Source: Taudactylus pleione
Taxonomy: Eukaryota > Chordata > Amphibia > Anura > Myobatrachidae
Assembly (NCBI GenBank): GCA_031769625.1
Contig: JAUIMM010000202.1
Coordinates: 11,394,001-11,458,000, forward strand
Direction: 5' to 3'
Length of the DNA: 64,000 bases
Below, piece by piece: positions 1 through 9,657 of the stretch. Under the pieces are notes generated by a model. The model was not told the DNA's origin and did no database searches. It saw only the letters and a list, made by a program, of their open reading frames with translations. Position 1 is the stretch's first letter. Each line of letters begins with the position of its first letter. The position numbers and the translations under genes are program-made.

Positions 1-848
1 TCGAAAATAGATTCAATTTAAAATGGTGTTTCCTGACTAGCTATGCCAAAAAGGAGAAAAAGTGCAAACGCACCTGCTAAAGATCCAGCGATGACGGCAA
101 ACCTCATAGAATGATCCTTCTTCTGACAGGTAAGTGCTACTAAAGGACATCATCAAGCAGACACTTCCTGCCAATCTACTGTGTATTGCTTTGATCTTCC
201 AGAGCTTTCATCCTACTGATCCTAGAGGTCCAAGGGGTCCAACGTAGTGAACCCTGTCATTCCTCTGCAAGTGACTCATGTCTCTATCTTCTCAGCAAAA
301 TTCTCCTAAGTTCCATCTTGATTGTAGACAACATCAGCAATGGAGAAGAAGGCCAGCATCAGGGTGGAGACGAAGCAGTAATCAAAGAAAGATTCCTGCT
401 AAATTGGTGTACTCTACTGCTGTATTACGACGCTTTATTACATTATTTGGCATCATATTTACCTAATGTTATCTGCCATAGCATTTTGTCCCTATATAAA
501 ATGTTGATGTATCACTGTTATGAATTGTTATCGGCTGCATTTCAGCTTTATGTTTAACAATCTTATATATGTTATACACTTTTTAACTGTATGACACAGT
601 ATAATGTGCTTATATTACCATCATGCATTGTTTTATTATTTGTACATTGCCGCAGTATTATGTTTTAATATTAAGTTGTTATGTAATAGTTATATGTTGT
701 TGACTTAAGCAATTTTGCTCTGTATATAGCATTTATATGTATAACATTAATACACTGTTATCTTTTGCAAAAATAGTGTTCAATAGAATGATGTATTGTG
801 TTTATACATTGTTATGTTGGAGTAAAAGCTCCTGATTCATTGATTGGC
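1..848 (+). repeat. Monomer 1 (short class, hairpin deleted)
   Basis: 848 bp. Lacks the 26-bp hairpin segment (reads ctagctatgccaaaaagg), as in monomers 20 and 27. Its right part shares the variant aacaatcttatat with monomer 26. The open frame is intact and ends at TAA 556-558. Confidence 0.95.
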
Positions 849-1717
849 TCGAAAATAGATTCAATTTAAAATGGTGTTTCCTGACTAGCTAAGCCTCAAT
901 CTTTACAGATTGAGGTTTTCTAAAAAGGAGAAAAAGTGCAAACGCACCTGCTAAAGATCCAGCGATGACGGCAAACCTCATAGAATGATCCTTCTTCTGA
1001 CAGGTAAGTGCTACTAAAGGACGTCATCAAGCAGACACTTCTTGCCAAAATACTGTGTATTGCTTTGATCTTCCAGAACTTTCATCCTACTGATTCTGGA
1101 GGTCCATGGGATCCAACGTAGTGAACCCTGTCATTACTCTGCAAGTGACTCATGTCTCTATCTTCTCAGCAAAATTCTCCTAAGTTCCATCTGGATTGTA
1201 GACAACATCAGCAATGGAAAAGAAGGCCAGCATCAGGGTGGAGACGAAGCAGTAATCAAAGATAGATTCCTGCTAAATTGGTGTACTCTACTGCTGTATT
1301 ACGACGCTTTATTACATTTGGCATCATATTTACCTAATGTTATCTGCCATAGCATTTTGTCCCTATATAAAATGTTGATGTATCACTGTTATGAATTGTT
1401 ATCGGCTGCATTTCAGCTTTATGTTTAACAATGTTATATATGTTATACACTTTTTTACTGTATGACACAGCATAATGTGCTTATATTACCGTCATGCATT
1501 GTTTTATTATTTGTACATTGCCGCAGTATTGTTTTAATATTAAGTTGTTATGTAATAGTTATATGTTGTTGACTTAAGCAATTTTGCTCTGTATATAGCA
1601 TTGATATGTATAACATTAATACACTGTTATCTTTTGCAAAAATAGTGTTCAATAGAATGATGTATTGTGTTTATACATTGTTGTGTTGGAGTAAAAGCTC
1701 CTGATTCATTGATTGGC
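849..1717 (+). repeat. Monomer 2 (short class)
   Basis: 869 bp. Shares with monomers 5 and 11 a 3-bp in-frame loss (tacatttggc); a further 2-bp loss lies in the A/T-rich tail. Confidence 0.95.
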
Positions 1718-2603
1718 TCGAAAATAGATTCAATTTAAAATGGTGTTTCCTGACTAGCTAAGCCTCAATCTTTACAGATTGAGGTTTTCCAAAAAGGAGA
1801 AAAAGTGCAAACGCACCTGCTAAAGATCCAGCGATGACGGCAAACCTCATAGAATGATCCTTCTTCTGACAGGTAAGTGCTACTAAAGGACGTCATCAAG
1901 CAGGCACTTCTTGCCAAAATACTGTGTATTGCTTTGATCTTCCAGAACTTTCATCCTACTGATTCTGGAGGTCCATGGGATCCAACGTAGTGAACCCTGT
2001 CATTACTCTGCAAATGACTCATAGCTCTATCTTCTCAGCAAAATTCTCCTAAGTTCCATCTTGACTGTAGACAACATCAGCAATGAAAAAGGCCAGCCAT
2101 TTACGTCTCAGCATCAGGGTGGAGACGAAGCAGTAATCAAAAAAAGATACCTGCTAAATTGGTGTACTCTACTGCTGTATTACGACACTTTATCACATTA
2201 TTTGGCATCATATTTACCTTATGTTATCTGCCATAGCATTTTCTCCTTATATAAAATGTTGATGTATCACTGTTATGAATTGTTATCTGCTGCATTTTAG
2301 CTTTATGTTTAACATTGTTATATATGTTATACACTTTTTTACAGTATGACACAGCATAATGTGCTTATATTACCGTCATGCATTGTTTTATTATTTGTAC
2401 ATTGCCGCAGTATTATGCTTTAATATTAAGTTGTTATGTAATAGTTATATGGGTTTGACTTAAGCAATTTTGCTCTGTATATAGCATTGATATGTATAAC
2501 ATTAATACACTGTTATCTTTTGCAAAAATAGTGTTCAATAGAATGATGTATTGTGTTTATACATTGTTGTGTTGGAGTAAAAGCTCCTGATTCATTGATT
2601 GGC
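1718..2603 (+). repeat. Monomer 3 (long class)
   Basis: 886 bp, the modal long form. Very close to its neighbour monomer 4, suggesting a recent single-monomer duplication. Confidence 0.95.
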
Positions 2604-3489
2604 TCGAAAATAGATTCAATTTAAAATGGTGTTTCCTGACTAGCTAAGCCTCAATCTTTACAGATTGAGGTTTTCCAAAAAGGAGAAAAAGAGCAAACGC
2701 ACCTGCTAAAGATCCAGCGATGACGGCAAACCTCATAGAATGATCCTTCTTCTGACAGGTAAGTGCTACTAAAGGACGTCATCAAGCAGACACTTCCTGC
2801 CAAAATACTGTGTATTGCTTTGATCTTCCAGAACTTTCATCCTACTGATTCTGGAGGTCCATGGGATCCAACGTAGTGAACCCTGTCATTACTCTGCAAA
2901 TGACTCATGGCTCTATCTTCTCAGCAAAATTCTCCTAAGTTCCATCTTGACTGTAGACAACATCAGCAATGAAAAAGGCCAGCCATTTACATCTCAGCAT
3001 CAGGGTGGAGACGAAGCAGTAATCAAAAAAAGATTCCTGCTAAATTGGTGTACTCTACTGCTGTATTACGACACTTTATCACATTATTTGGCATCATATT
3101 TACCTTATGTTATCTGCCATAGCATTTTGTCCTTATATAAAATGTTGATGTATCACTGTTATGAATTGTTATCTGCTGCATTTTAGCTTTATGTTTAACA
3201 TTGTTATATATGTTATACACTTTTTTACAGTATGACACAGCATAATGTGCTTATATTACCGTCATGCATTGTTTTATTATTTGTACATTGCCGCAGTATT
3301 ATGCTTTAATATTAAGTTGTTATGTAATAGTTATATGTTGTTGACTTAAGCACTTTTGCTCTGTATATAGCATTGATATGTATAACATTAATACACTGTT
3401 ATCTTTTGCAAAAATAGTGTTCAATAGAATGATGTATTGTGTTTATACATTGTTGTGTTGGAGTAAAAGCTCCTGATTCATTGATTGGC
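2604..3489 (+). repeat. Monomer 4 (long class)
   Basis: 886 bp. Counterpart of monomer 10 at a spacing of exactly 5297 bp. Confidence 0.95.
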
Positions 3490-4360
3490 TCGAAAATAGA
3501 TTCAATTTAAAATGGTGTTTCCTGACTAGCTAAGCCTCAATCTTTACAGATTGAGGTTTTCCAAAAAGGAGAAAAAGTGCAAACGCACCTGCTAAAAATC
3601 CAGCGATGACGGCAAACCTCATAGAATGATCCTTCTTCTGACAGGTAAGTGCTACTAAAGGACATCATCAAGCAGACACTTCCTGCCAATCTACTGTGTA
3701 TTGCTTTGATCTTCCAGAGCTTTCATCCTACTGATCCTAGAGGTCCAAGGGGTCCAATGTAGTGAACTCTGTCATTCCTCTGCAAGTGACTCATGTCTCT
3801 ATCTTCTCAGCAAAATTCTCCTAAGTTCCATCTGGATTGTAGACAACATCAGCAATGGAAAAGAAGGCCAGCATCAGGGTGGAGACGAAGCAGTAATCAA
3901 AGATAGATTCCTGCTAAATTGGTGTACTCTACTGCTGTATTACGACGCTTTATTACATTTGGCATCATATTTACCTAATGTTATCTGCCATAGCATTTTG
4001 TCCCTATATAAAATGTTGATGTATCACTGTTATGAATTGATATCGGCTGCATTTAAGCTTTATGTTTAACAATGTTATATATGTTATACACTTTTTTACT
4101 GTATGACACAGCATAATGTGCTTATATTACCGTCATACATTGTTTTATTATTTGTACATTGCCGCAGTATTATGTTTTAATATTAAGTTGTTATGTAATA
4201 GTTATATGTTGTTGACTTAAGCAATTTTGCTCTGTATATAGCATTGATATGTATAACATTAAAACACTGTTATCTTTTGCAAAAATAGTGTTCAATAGAA
4301 TGATGTATTGTGTTTATATATTGTTGTGTTGGAGTAAAAGCTCCTGATTCATTGATTGGC
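3490..4360 (+). repeat. Monomer 5 (short class)
   Basis: 871 bp. Has the variant aatgtagtgaactctg found otherwise only in monomer 11, its counterpart 5297 bp downstream. Confidence 0.95.
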
Positions 4361-5248
4361 TCGAAAATAGATTCAATTTAAAATGGTGTTTCCTGACTAG
4401 CTAAGCCTCAATCTTTACAGATTGAGGTTTTCCAGAAAGGAGAAAAAGTGCAAACGCACCTGCTAAAGATCCAGCGATGACGGCAAACCTCATAGAATGA
4501 TCCTTCTTCTGACAGGTAAGTGCTACTAAAGGACATCATCAAGCAGACACTTCCTGCCAATCTACTGTGTATTGCTTTGATCTTCCAGAGCTTTCATCCT
4601 ACTAATCCTGGAGGTCCATGGGGTCCAACGTAGTGAACCCTGTCATTACTCTGCAAATGACTCATGTCTTTTATTTCTCAGCAAAATTCTCCTAAATTCC
4701 ATCTTGACTGTAGACAACATAAGTAATGAAGAAGGCCAGCCATTTACGTCTCAGCATCAGGGTGGAGACGAAGCAGTAATCAAAGAAAGATTCCTGCTAA
4801 ATTGGTGTACTCTACCGCTGTATTACGACGCTTTATTACATTATTTGGCATCATATTTACCTAATGTTATCTGCCATAGCATTTTGTCCTTATGTAAAAT
4901 GTTGATGTATCACTGTTATGAATTGTTATCTACTGCATTTTAGTTTAATGTTTAACATTGTTATATATGTTATACACTTTTTTACTGTATGACACAGCAT
5001 AATGTGCTTATATTAGCGTCATGCATTGTCTTTATTATTTGTATATTGCTGCAGTATTATGTTTTAATATTAAATTGTTATGTAATAGTTATATGTTGTT
5101 GACTTAAGCAATTTGGCCTCTGTATATAGCATTGATATGTATAACAATAATACACTGTTATCTTTTGCAAAAATAGTGTTCAATAGAATGATGTATTGTG
5201 TTTATACATTGTTTTGTTTGAGTATAAGCTCCTGATTCCTTGATTGGC
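4361..5248 (+). repeat. Monomer 6 (long class)
   Basis: 888 bp. The tail variant atttggcctctg is shared only with monomer 12, its counterpart 5297 bp downstream. Confidence 0.95.
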
Positions 5249-6132
5249 TCGAAAATAGATCAAATTTAAAACAGTGTTTCCTGACTAGCTAAGCCTCAAT
5301 CTTTGTAGATTGAGGTTTTCCAAAAGGGAGAAATAGTGCAAACGCACCTGCTAAAGATCCAGCGATTACAGCAAACCTCATGGAATGATCCTTCTTCTGA
5401 CAGGTACGTGCTACTAAAGGACGTCATCAAGCAGACACTTCCTGCCAAAATACTGTGTATTGCTTTGATCTTCCAGAACTTTCATTCTACTGATTCTGGA
5501 GATCCATGGGATCCAACGTAGTGAACCATTATTACTCTGCAAATGATTTATGTCTCTATCTTCTCAGCAAAATTCTCCTAAGTTCCATCTTGACTGTAGA
5601 CAACATCAGCAATGAAAAAGGCCAGCCAATTACGTCTCAGCATCAGTGTGGAGACGAAGCAGTAATCAAAGAAAGATTCCTGCTAAATTGGTGTACTCTA
5701 CCGCTGTATTACGACGCTTTATTACATTATTTGGCATCATATTTACCTAATGTTATCTGCCATAGCATTTTGTCCCTATATAAAATGTTGATGTATCACT
5801 GTTATGAATTGTTATCGGCTGCATTTCAGCTTTATGTTTAACAATGTTATATATGTTATACACTTTTTTACTGTATGACACAGCATAATGTGCTTATATT
5901 ACCGTCATGCATTGTTTTATTATTTGTACATAGCCGCAGTATTATGTTTTAATATTAAGTTGTTATGTAATAGTTATATGTTGTTGACTTAAGCAATTTT
6001 GCTCTGTATATAGCATTGATATGTATAACATTAAAACACTGTTATCTTTTGCAAAAATAGTGTTCAATAGAATGATGTATTGTGTTTATACATTGTTGTG
6101 TTGGAGTAAAAGCTCCTGATTCATTGATTGGC
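5249..6132 (+). repeat. Monomer 7 (long class)
   Basis: 884 bp. Has a 2-bp loss near 5526 (gaaccattatt) that shifts the 5' part of the open frame; the hairpin loop reads tttgta. Confidence 0.95.
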
Positions 6133-7016
6133 TCGAAAATAGATTCAATTTAAAATGGTGTTTCCTGACTAGCTAAGCCTCAATCTTTACAGATTGAGGT
6201 TTTCCAAAAAGGAGAAATAGTGCAAACACACCTGCTAAAGATCCAGCGATGACAGCAAACCTCATGGAATGATCCTTCTTCTGATAGGTAAGTGCTACTA
6301 AAGGACATCATCAAGCAGACACTTCCTGCCAAAATACTGTGTATTGCTTTGATCTTCCAGAGCTTTCATCCTACTGATCCTGGAGGTCCATGGGGTCCAA
6401 TGTAGTGAACCCTGTCATTACTCTGCAAATGACTCATGTCTCTATTTTCTCAGCAAAATTCTCCTCAGTTCCATCTTGACTGTAGACAACATAAGTAATG
6501 AAGAAGGCCAGCCATTTACGTCTCAGCATCAGGGTGGAGACGAAGCAGTAATCAAAGAAAGACTCCTGCTAAATTGGTGTACTCTACCGCTGTATTACGA
6601 TGCTTTATTACATTATTTGGCTTCATATTTACCTGTTATCTGCCATAGCATTTTGTCCTTATATAAAATGTTGATGTATCACTGTTATGAATTGTTATCT
6701 GCTGCATTTTAGTTTAATGTTTAACATTGTTATATATGTTATACACTTTTTTACTGTATGACACAGCATAATGTGCTTATATTACCGTCATGCATTGTCT
6801 TTATTATTTGTATATTGTCGCAGTATTATGTTTTAATATTAAATTGTTATGTAATAGTTATATGTTGTTGACTTAAGCAATTTTGCTCTGTATATAGCAT
6901 TGATATGTATAACATTAATACACTGTTATCTTTTGCAAAAATAGTGTTCAATAGAATGATGTATTGTGTTTATTCATTATTGTGTTTGAGTATAAGCTCC
7001 TGATTCCTTGATTGAC
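6133..7016 (+). repeat. Monomer 8 (long class)
   Basis: 884 bp. Has an in-frame 3-bp loss (tacctgttatc) and the variants caaacacacc and tgataggtaag shared with the left end of monomer 18. Confidence 0.95.
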
Positions 7017-7900
7017 TTAAAAATAGATCAAATTTAAAAGTGTTTCCTGACTAGCTAAGCCTCAATCTTTACAGATTGAGGTTTTCCAAAAAGGAGAAAT
7101 TGTGCAAACTCACCTGCTAAAGATCCAGCGATGACAGCAAACCTCATGGAATGATCGTTCTTCTAACAGGTAAGTGCTACTAAAGGACATCATCAAGCAG
7201 ACACTTCCTGCCAAAATACTGTGTATTGCTTTGTTCTTCCAGAGCTTTCATCCTACTGATCCTGGAGGTCCATGGGGTCCAACGTAGTAAAGCCTGTCAT
7301 TACTCTACAAATGACTCATGTCTCTATCTTCTCAGCAAAATTCTCCTAAATTCCATCTTGACTGTAGACAACATCAGCAAAGAAAAAGGCCAGCCATTTA
7401 CGTCTCAGCATCAGGGTGGAGACGAAGCAGTAATCAAAGATAGATTCCTGCTAAATTGGTGTACTCTACTGCTGTATTACGATGCTTTATTACATTATTT
7501 GGCATCATATTTACCTAATGTTATCTGCCATAGCATTTCGTCCCTATATAAAATGTTGATGTATCACTGTTATGAATTGTTATCGGCTGCATTTCAGCTT
7601 TATGTTTAACATTGTTATATATGTTATACACTTTTTTACTGTATGACACAGCATAATGTGCTTATATTACCGTCATGCATTGTTTTATTATTTGTACATT
7701 GCCGCAGTATTATGTTTTAATATTAAGTTGTTATGTAATAGTTATATGTTGTTGACTTAAGCAATTTTGCTCTGTATATAGCATTGATATGTATAACATT
7801 AATACACTGTTATCTTTTGCAAAAATAGTGTTCAATAGAATGATGTATTGTGTTTATACATTGTTGTGTTGGAGTAAAAGCTCCTGATTCATTGATTGGC
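7017..7900 (+). repeat. Monomer 9 (long class)
   Basis: 884 bp. The tttgatc before the first acceptor has become tttgttc, removing a TGA, so the frame is open from 7226 to 7609. Confidence 0.95.
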
Positions 7901-7940
7901 TCGAAAATAGATTCAATTTAAAATGGTGTTTCCTGACTAG

Positions 7941-8033
7941 CTAAGCCTCAATCTTTACAGATTGAGGTTTTCCAAAAAGGAGAAAAAGTGCAAATGCACC
8001 TGCTAAAGATCCAGCGATGACGGCAAACCTCAT
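7941..8033 (-). other. Conserved 30-codon hydrophobic small frame (not proven coding)
   Basis: Read on the minus strand from an ATG. It encodes Met-Arg-Phe, then an almost unbroken hydrophobic run of about 17 residues (AVIAGSLAGAFALFLLF), then Gly-Lys and a short polar end before TAG. This looks like a signal peptide or a single membrane segment. It was uninterrupted in all the copies I translated by eye. In type S monomers four residues in the run change but all remain hydrophobic. The hairpin deletion in monomers 1, 20 and 27 replaces the last ten residues with IASQETPF and ends at another stop. No promoter or partner is evident; chance is possible. Confidence 0.3.
7946..7967 (+). other. 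Conserved hairpin (8-bp stem, 6-nt loop)
   Basis: The left arm cctcaatc and right arm gattgagg are perfect complements around the loop tttaca. The element is in nearly every monomer about 45 bp from my phase start; it is deleted in monomers 1, 20 and 27. Single mismatches occur (cctgaatc, gattgtgg, gactgagg) and I saw no compensating pair changes. Reference copy given. Confidence 0.8.
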
Positions 8034-8055
8034 AGAATGATCCTTCTTCTGACAG

Positions 8056-8128
8056 GTAAGTGCTACTAAAGGACGTCATCAAGCAGACACTTCCTGCCAA
8101 AATACTGTGTACTGCTTTGATCTTCCAG
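8056..8128 (+). other. Intron-like segment with consensus splice sites
   Basis: It opens with CAG|GTAAGT, a full match to the eukaryotic 5' splice consensus, and closes with a pyrimidine-rich stretch ending in cttccag. The length of 73 nt is short but possible for an intron. TACTAA lies 10 nt from the donor, too close to it to be a normal branch site. The donor is GTAACT in monomers 35, 43, 58, 61, 65 and 71, is deleted in 19, and the acceptor is lost in 47. Whether it is ever spliced is unknown. Confidence 0.4.
8072..8079 (+). promoter_or_regulatory. CRE-like motif GACGTCAT
   Basis: Matches seven of eight bases of the CREB/ATF palindrome (TGACGTCA). Many copies have GACATCAT instead, a CpG transition. 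It lies in the intron-like segment. A chance match is quite possible. Confidence 0.2.
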
Positions 8129-8197
8129 AACTTTCATCCTACTGATTCTGGAGGTCCATGGGATCCAACGTAGTGAACCCTGTCATTACTCTGCAAA

Positions 8198-8204
8198 TGA
8201 CTCA
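8198..8204 (+). promoter_or_regulatory. AP-1-like motif TGACTCA
   Basis: Exact match to the AP-1/GCN4 consensus, preserved in most monomers and removed by the 15-bp loss in 33, 41, 49 and 56. No functional evidence. Confidence 0.25.
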
Positions 8205-8206
8205 TG

Positions 8207-8221
8207 GCTCTATCTTCTCAG
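8207..8221 (+). other. Second 3' splice-like site
   Basis: A pyrimidine-rich run ending in ctcag, 93 nt after the first acceptor. Present in nearly all monomers (tctctatcttctcag in most); it could be an alternative acceptor for the donor at 8056. Monomers 36, 44, 59, 62, 66, 67, 69 and 72 have lost the cag (tctaagc, tctatgc). Confidence 0.3.
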
Positions 8222-8430
8222 CAGAATTCTCCTAAGTTCCATCTTGACTGTAGACAACATCAGCAATGAAAAAGGCCAGCCATTTACGTCTCAGCATCAG
8301 GGTGGAGACGAAGCAGTAATCAAAAAAAGATTCCTGCTAAATTGGTGTACTCTACTGCTGTATTACGACACTTTATCACATTATTTGGCATCATATTTAC
8401 CTAATGTTATCTGCCATAGCATTTTGTCCT

Positions 8431-8439
8431 TATATAAAA
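8431..8439 (+). promoter_or_regulatory. TATA-like box TATATAAAA
   Basis: Good TATA-box match in most monomers, inside the end of the open frame and about 350 bp before the next monomer's start. It is TTTATAAAA in monomers 60, 64 and 70. It could drive transcription into the A/T-rich tail, but such a motif is common in A/T-rich DNA. Confidence 0.25.
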
Positions 8440-8483
8440 TGTTGATGTATCACTGTTATGAATTGTTATCTGCTGCATTTTAG

Positions 8484-8786
8484 CTTTATGTTTAACATTG
8501 TTATATATGTTATACACTTTTTTACAGTATGACACAGCATAATGTGCTTATATTACCGTCATGCATTGTTTTATTATTTGTACATTGCCGCAGTATTATG
8601 CTTTAATATTAAGTTGTTATGTAATAGTTATATGTTGTTGACTTAAGCAATTTTGCTCTGTATATAGCATTGATATGTATAACATTAATACACTGTTATC
8701 TTTTGCAAAAATAGTGTTCAATAGAATGATGTATTGTGTTTATACATTGTTGTGTTGGAGTAAAAGCTCCTGATTCATTGATTGGC
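8484..8786 (+). other. A/T-rich tail of the monomer (no gene seen)
   Basis: About 300 bp, clearly richer in A and T than the left part. It holds short TA-rich runs, a 10-bp inverted pair (8507-8516 and 8676-8685), and a small ggag...ctcc hairpin near 8757. Indels here are 1, 2 and 4 bp. Minus-strand frames of about 61 codons cross it into the next monomer but are not conserved. I see no poly(A) signal AATAAA in the common form. Confidence 0.7.
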
Positions 8787-9657
8787 TCGAAAATAGATTC
8801 AATTTAAAATGGTGTTTCCTGACTAGCTAAGCCTCAATCTTTACAGATTGAGGTTTTCCAAAAAGGAGAAAAAGTGCAAACGCACCTGCTAAAGATCCAG
8901 CGATGACGGCAAACCTCATAGAATGATCCTTCATCTGACAGGTAAGTGCTACTAAAGGACATCATCAAGCAGACACTTCCTGCCAATCTACTGTGTATTG
9001 CTTTGATCTTCCAGAGCTTTCATCCTACTGATCCTAGAGGTCCAAGGGGTCCAATGTAGTGAACTCTGTCATTCCTCTGCAAGTGACTCATGTCTCTATC
9101 TTCTCAGCAAAATTCTCCTAAGTTCCATCTGGATTGTAGACAACATCAGCAATGGAAAAGAAGGCCAGCATCAGGGTGGATACGAAGCAGTAATCAAAGA
9201 TAGATTCCTGCTAAATTGGTGTACTCTACTGCTGTATTACGACGCTTTATTACATTTGGCATCATATTTACCTAATGTTATCTGCCATAGCATTTTGTCC
9301 CTATATAAAATGTTGATGTATCACTGTTATGAATTGATATCGGCTGCATTTCAGCTTTATGTTTAACAATGTTATATATGTTATACACTTTTTTACTGTA
9401 TGACACAGCATAATGTGCTTATATTACCGTCATGCATTGTTTTATTATTTGTACATTGTCGCAGTATTATGTTTTAATATTAAGTTGTTATGTAATAGTT
9501 ATATGTTGTTGACTTAAGCAATTTTGCTCTGTATATAGCAATGATATGTATAACATTAAAACACTGTTATCTTTTGCAAAAATAGTGTTCAATAGAATGA
9601 TGTATTGTGTTTGTACATTGTTGTGTTGGAGTAAAAGCTCCAAATTCATTGATTGGC
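8787..9657 (+). repeat. Monomer 11 (short class)
   Basis: 871 bp, counterpart of monomer 5. Carries a private Asp-to-Tyr change in the open frame (ggatacgaagc). Confidence 0.95.

Larger units (their letters stand above)
2604..5248 (+). repeat. Higher-order block A, copy 1 (monomers 4-6)
   Basis: Pairs with 7901-10545. All three monomers are offset by exactly 5297 bp, and pairs 5/11 and 6/12 share variants seen nowhere else in the window. This marks a six-monomer higher-order period. Confidence 0.85.
8127..8483 (+). pseudogene. 118-codon open frame starting at the splice acceptor (exon-like)
   Basis: Codons run without a stop from the first acceptor (AGA ACT TTC ATC) to TAG. There is no ATG near the start, only TTG at 8244 and ATG pairs near the end, so translation would need an upstream exon. 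Visible segments: a hydrophobic start (FILLILEV), SKILLSSIL, a polar middle (SQHQGGDEAVIKERFLLNW), then an aromatic/leucine-rich end (LYYDALLHYLASYLP, KMLMYHCYELLSAAF). I do not recognise the family. Roughly 50 of the 73 monomers keep the frame to its normal end; others have stops or 1-bp shifts. Indels in it are nearly all 3n. It could be a decayed exon amplified with the satellite. Confidence 0.4.
7901..8786 (+). repeat. Monomer 10 (long class, reference copy)
   Basis: 886 bp, close to the common long form and used here as the reference for internal landmarks: hairpin, minus-strand small frame, splice-like sites, 118-codon frame, TATA-like box and A/T-rich tail. Confidence 0.95.

Noticed and set aside
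278..466. 62-codon ATG frame rich in Arg and Gln
   Set aside because: It overlaps the long frame in another register and is cut short by TGA in most long-class monomers, so it is not conserved.
2061..2300. Dozens of 75-83-codon plus-strand frames as separate genes
   Set aside because: They begin at TTG, not ATG, recur once per monomer and are the 3' part of the longer acceptor-linked frame. I describe that frame once instead.
8244..8346. Minus-strand hydrophobic run opposite the polar part of the long frame
   Set aside because: A hydrophobic antisense frame is expected opposite Glu/Asp/Lys-rich codons, and it is closed by TAG within about 30 codons; the plus frame is the only one open throughout.
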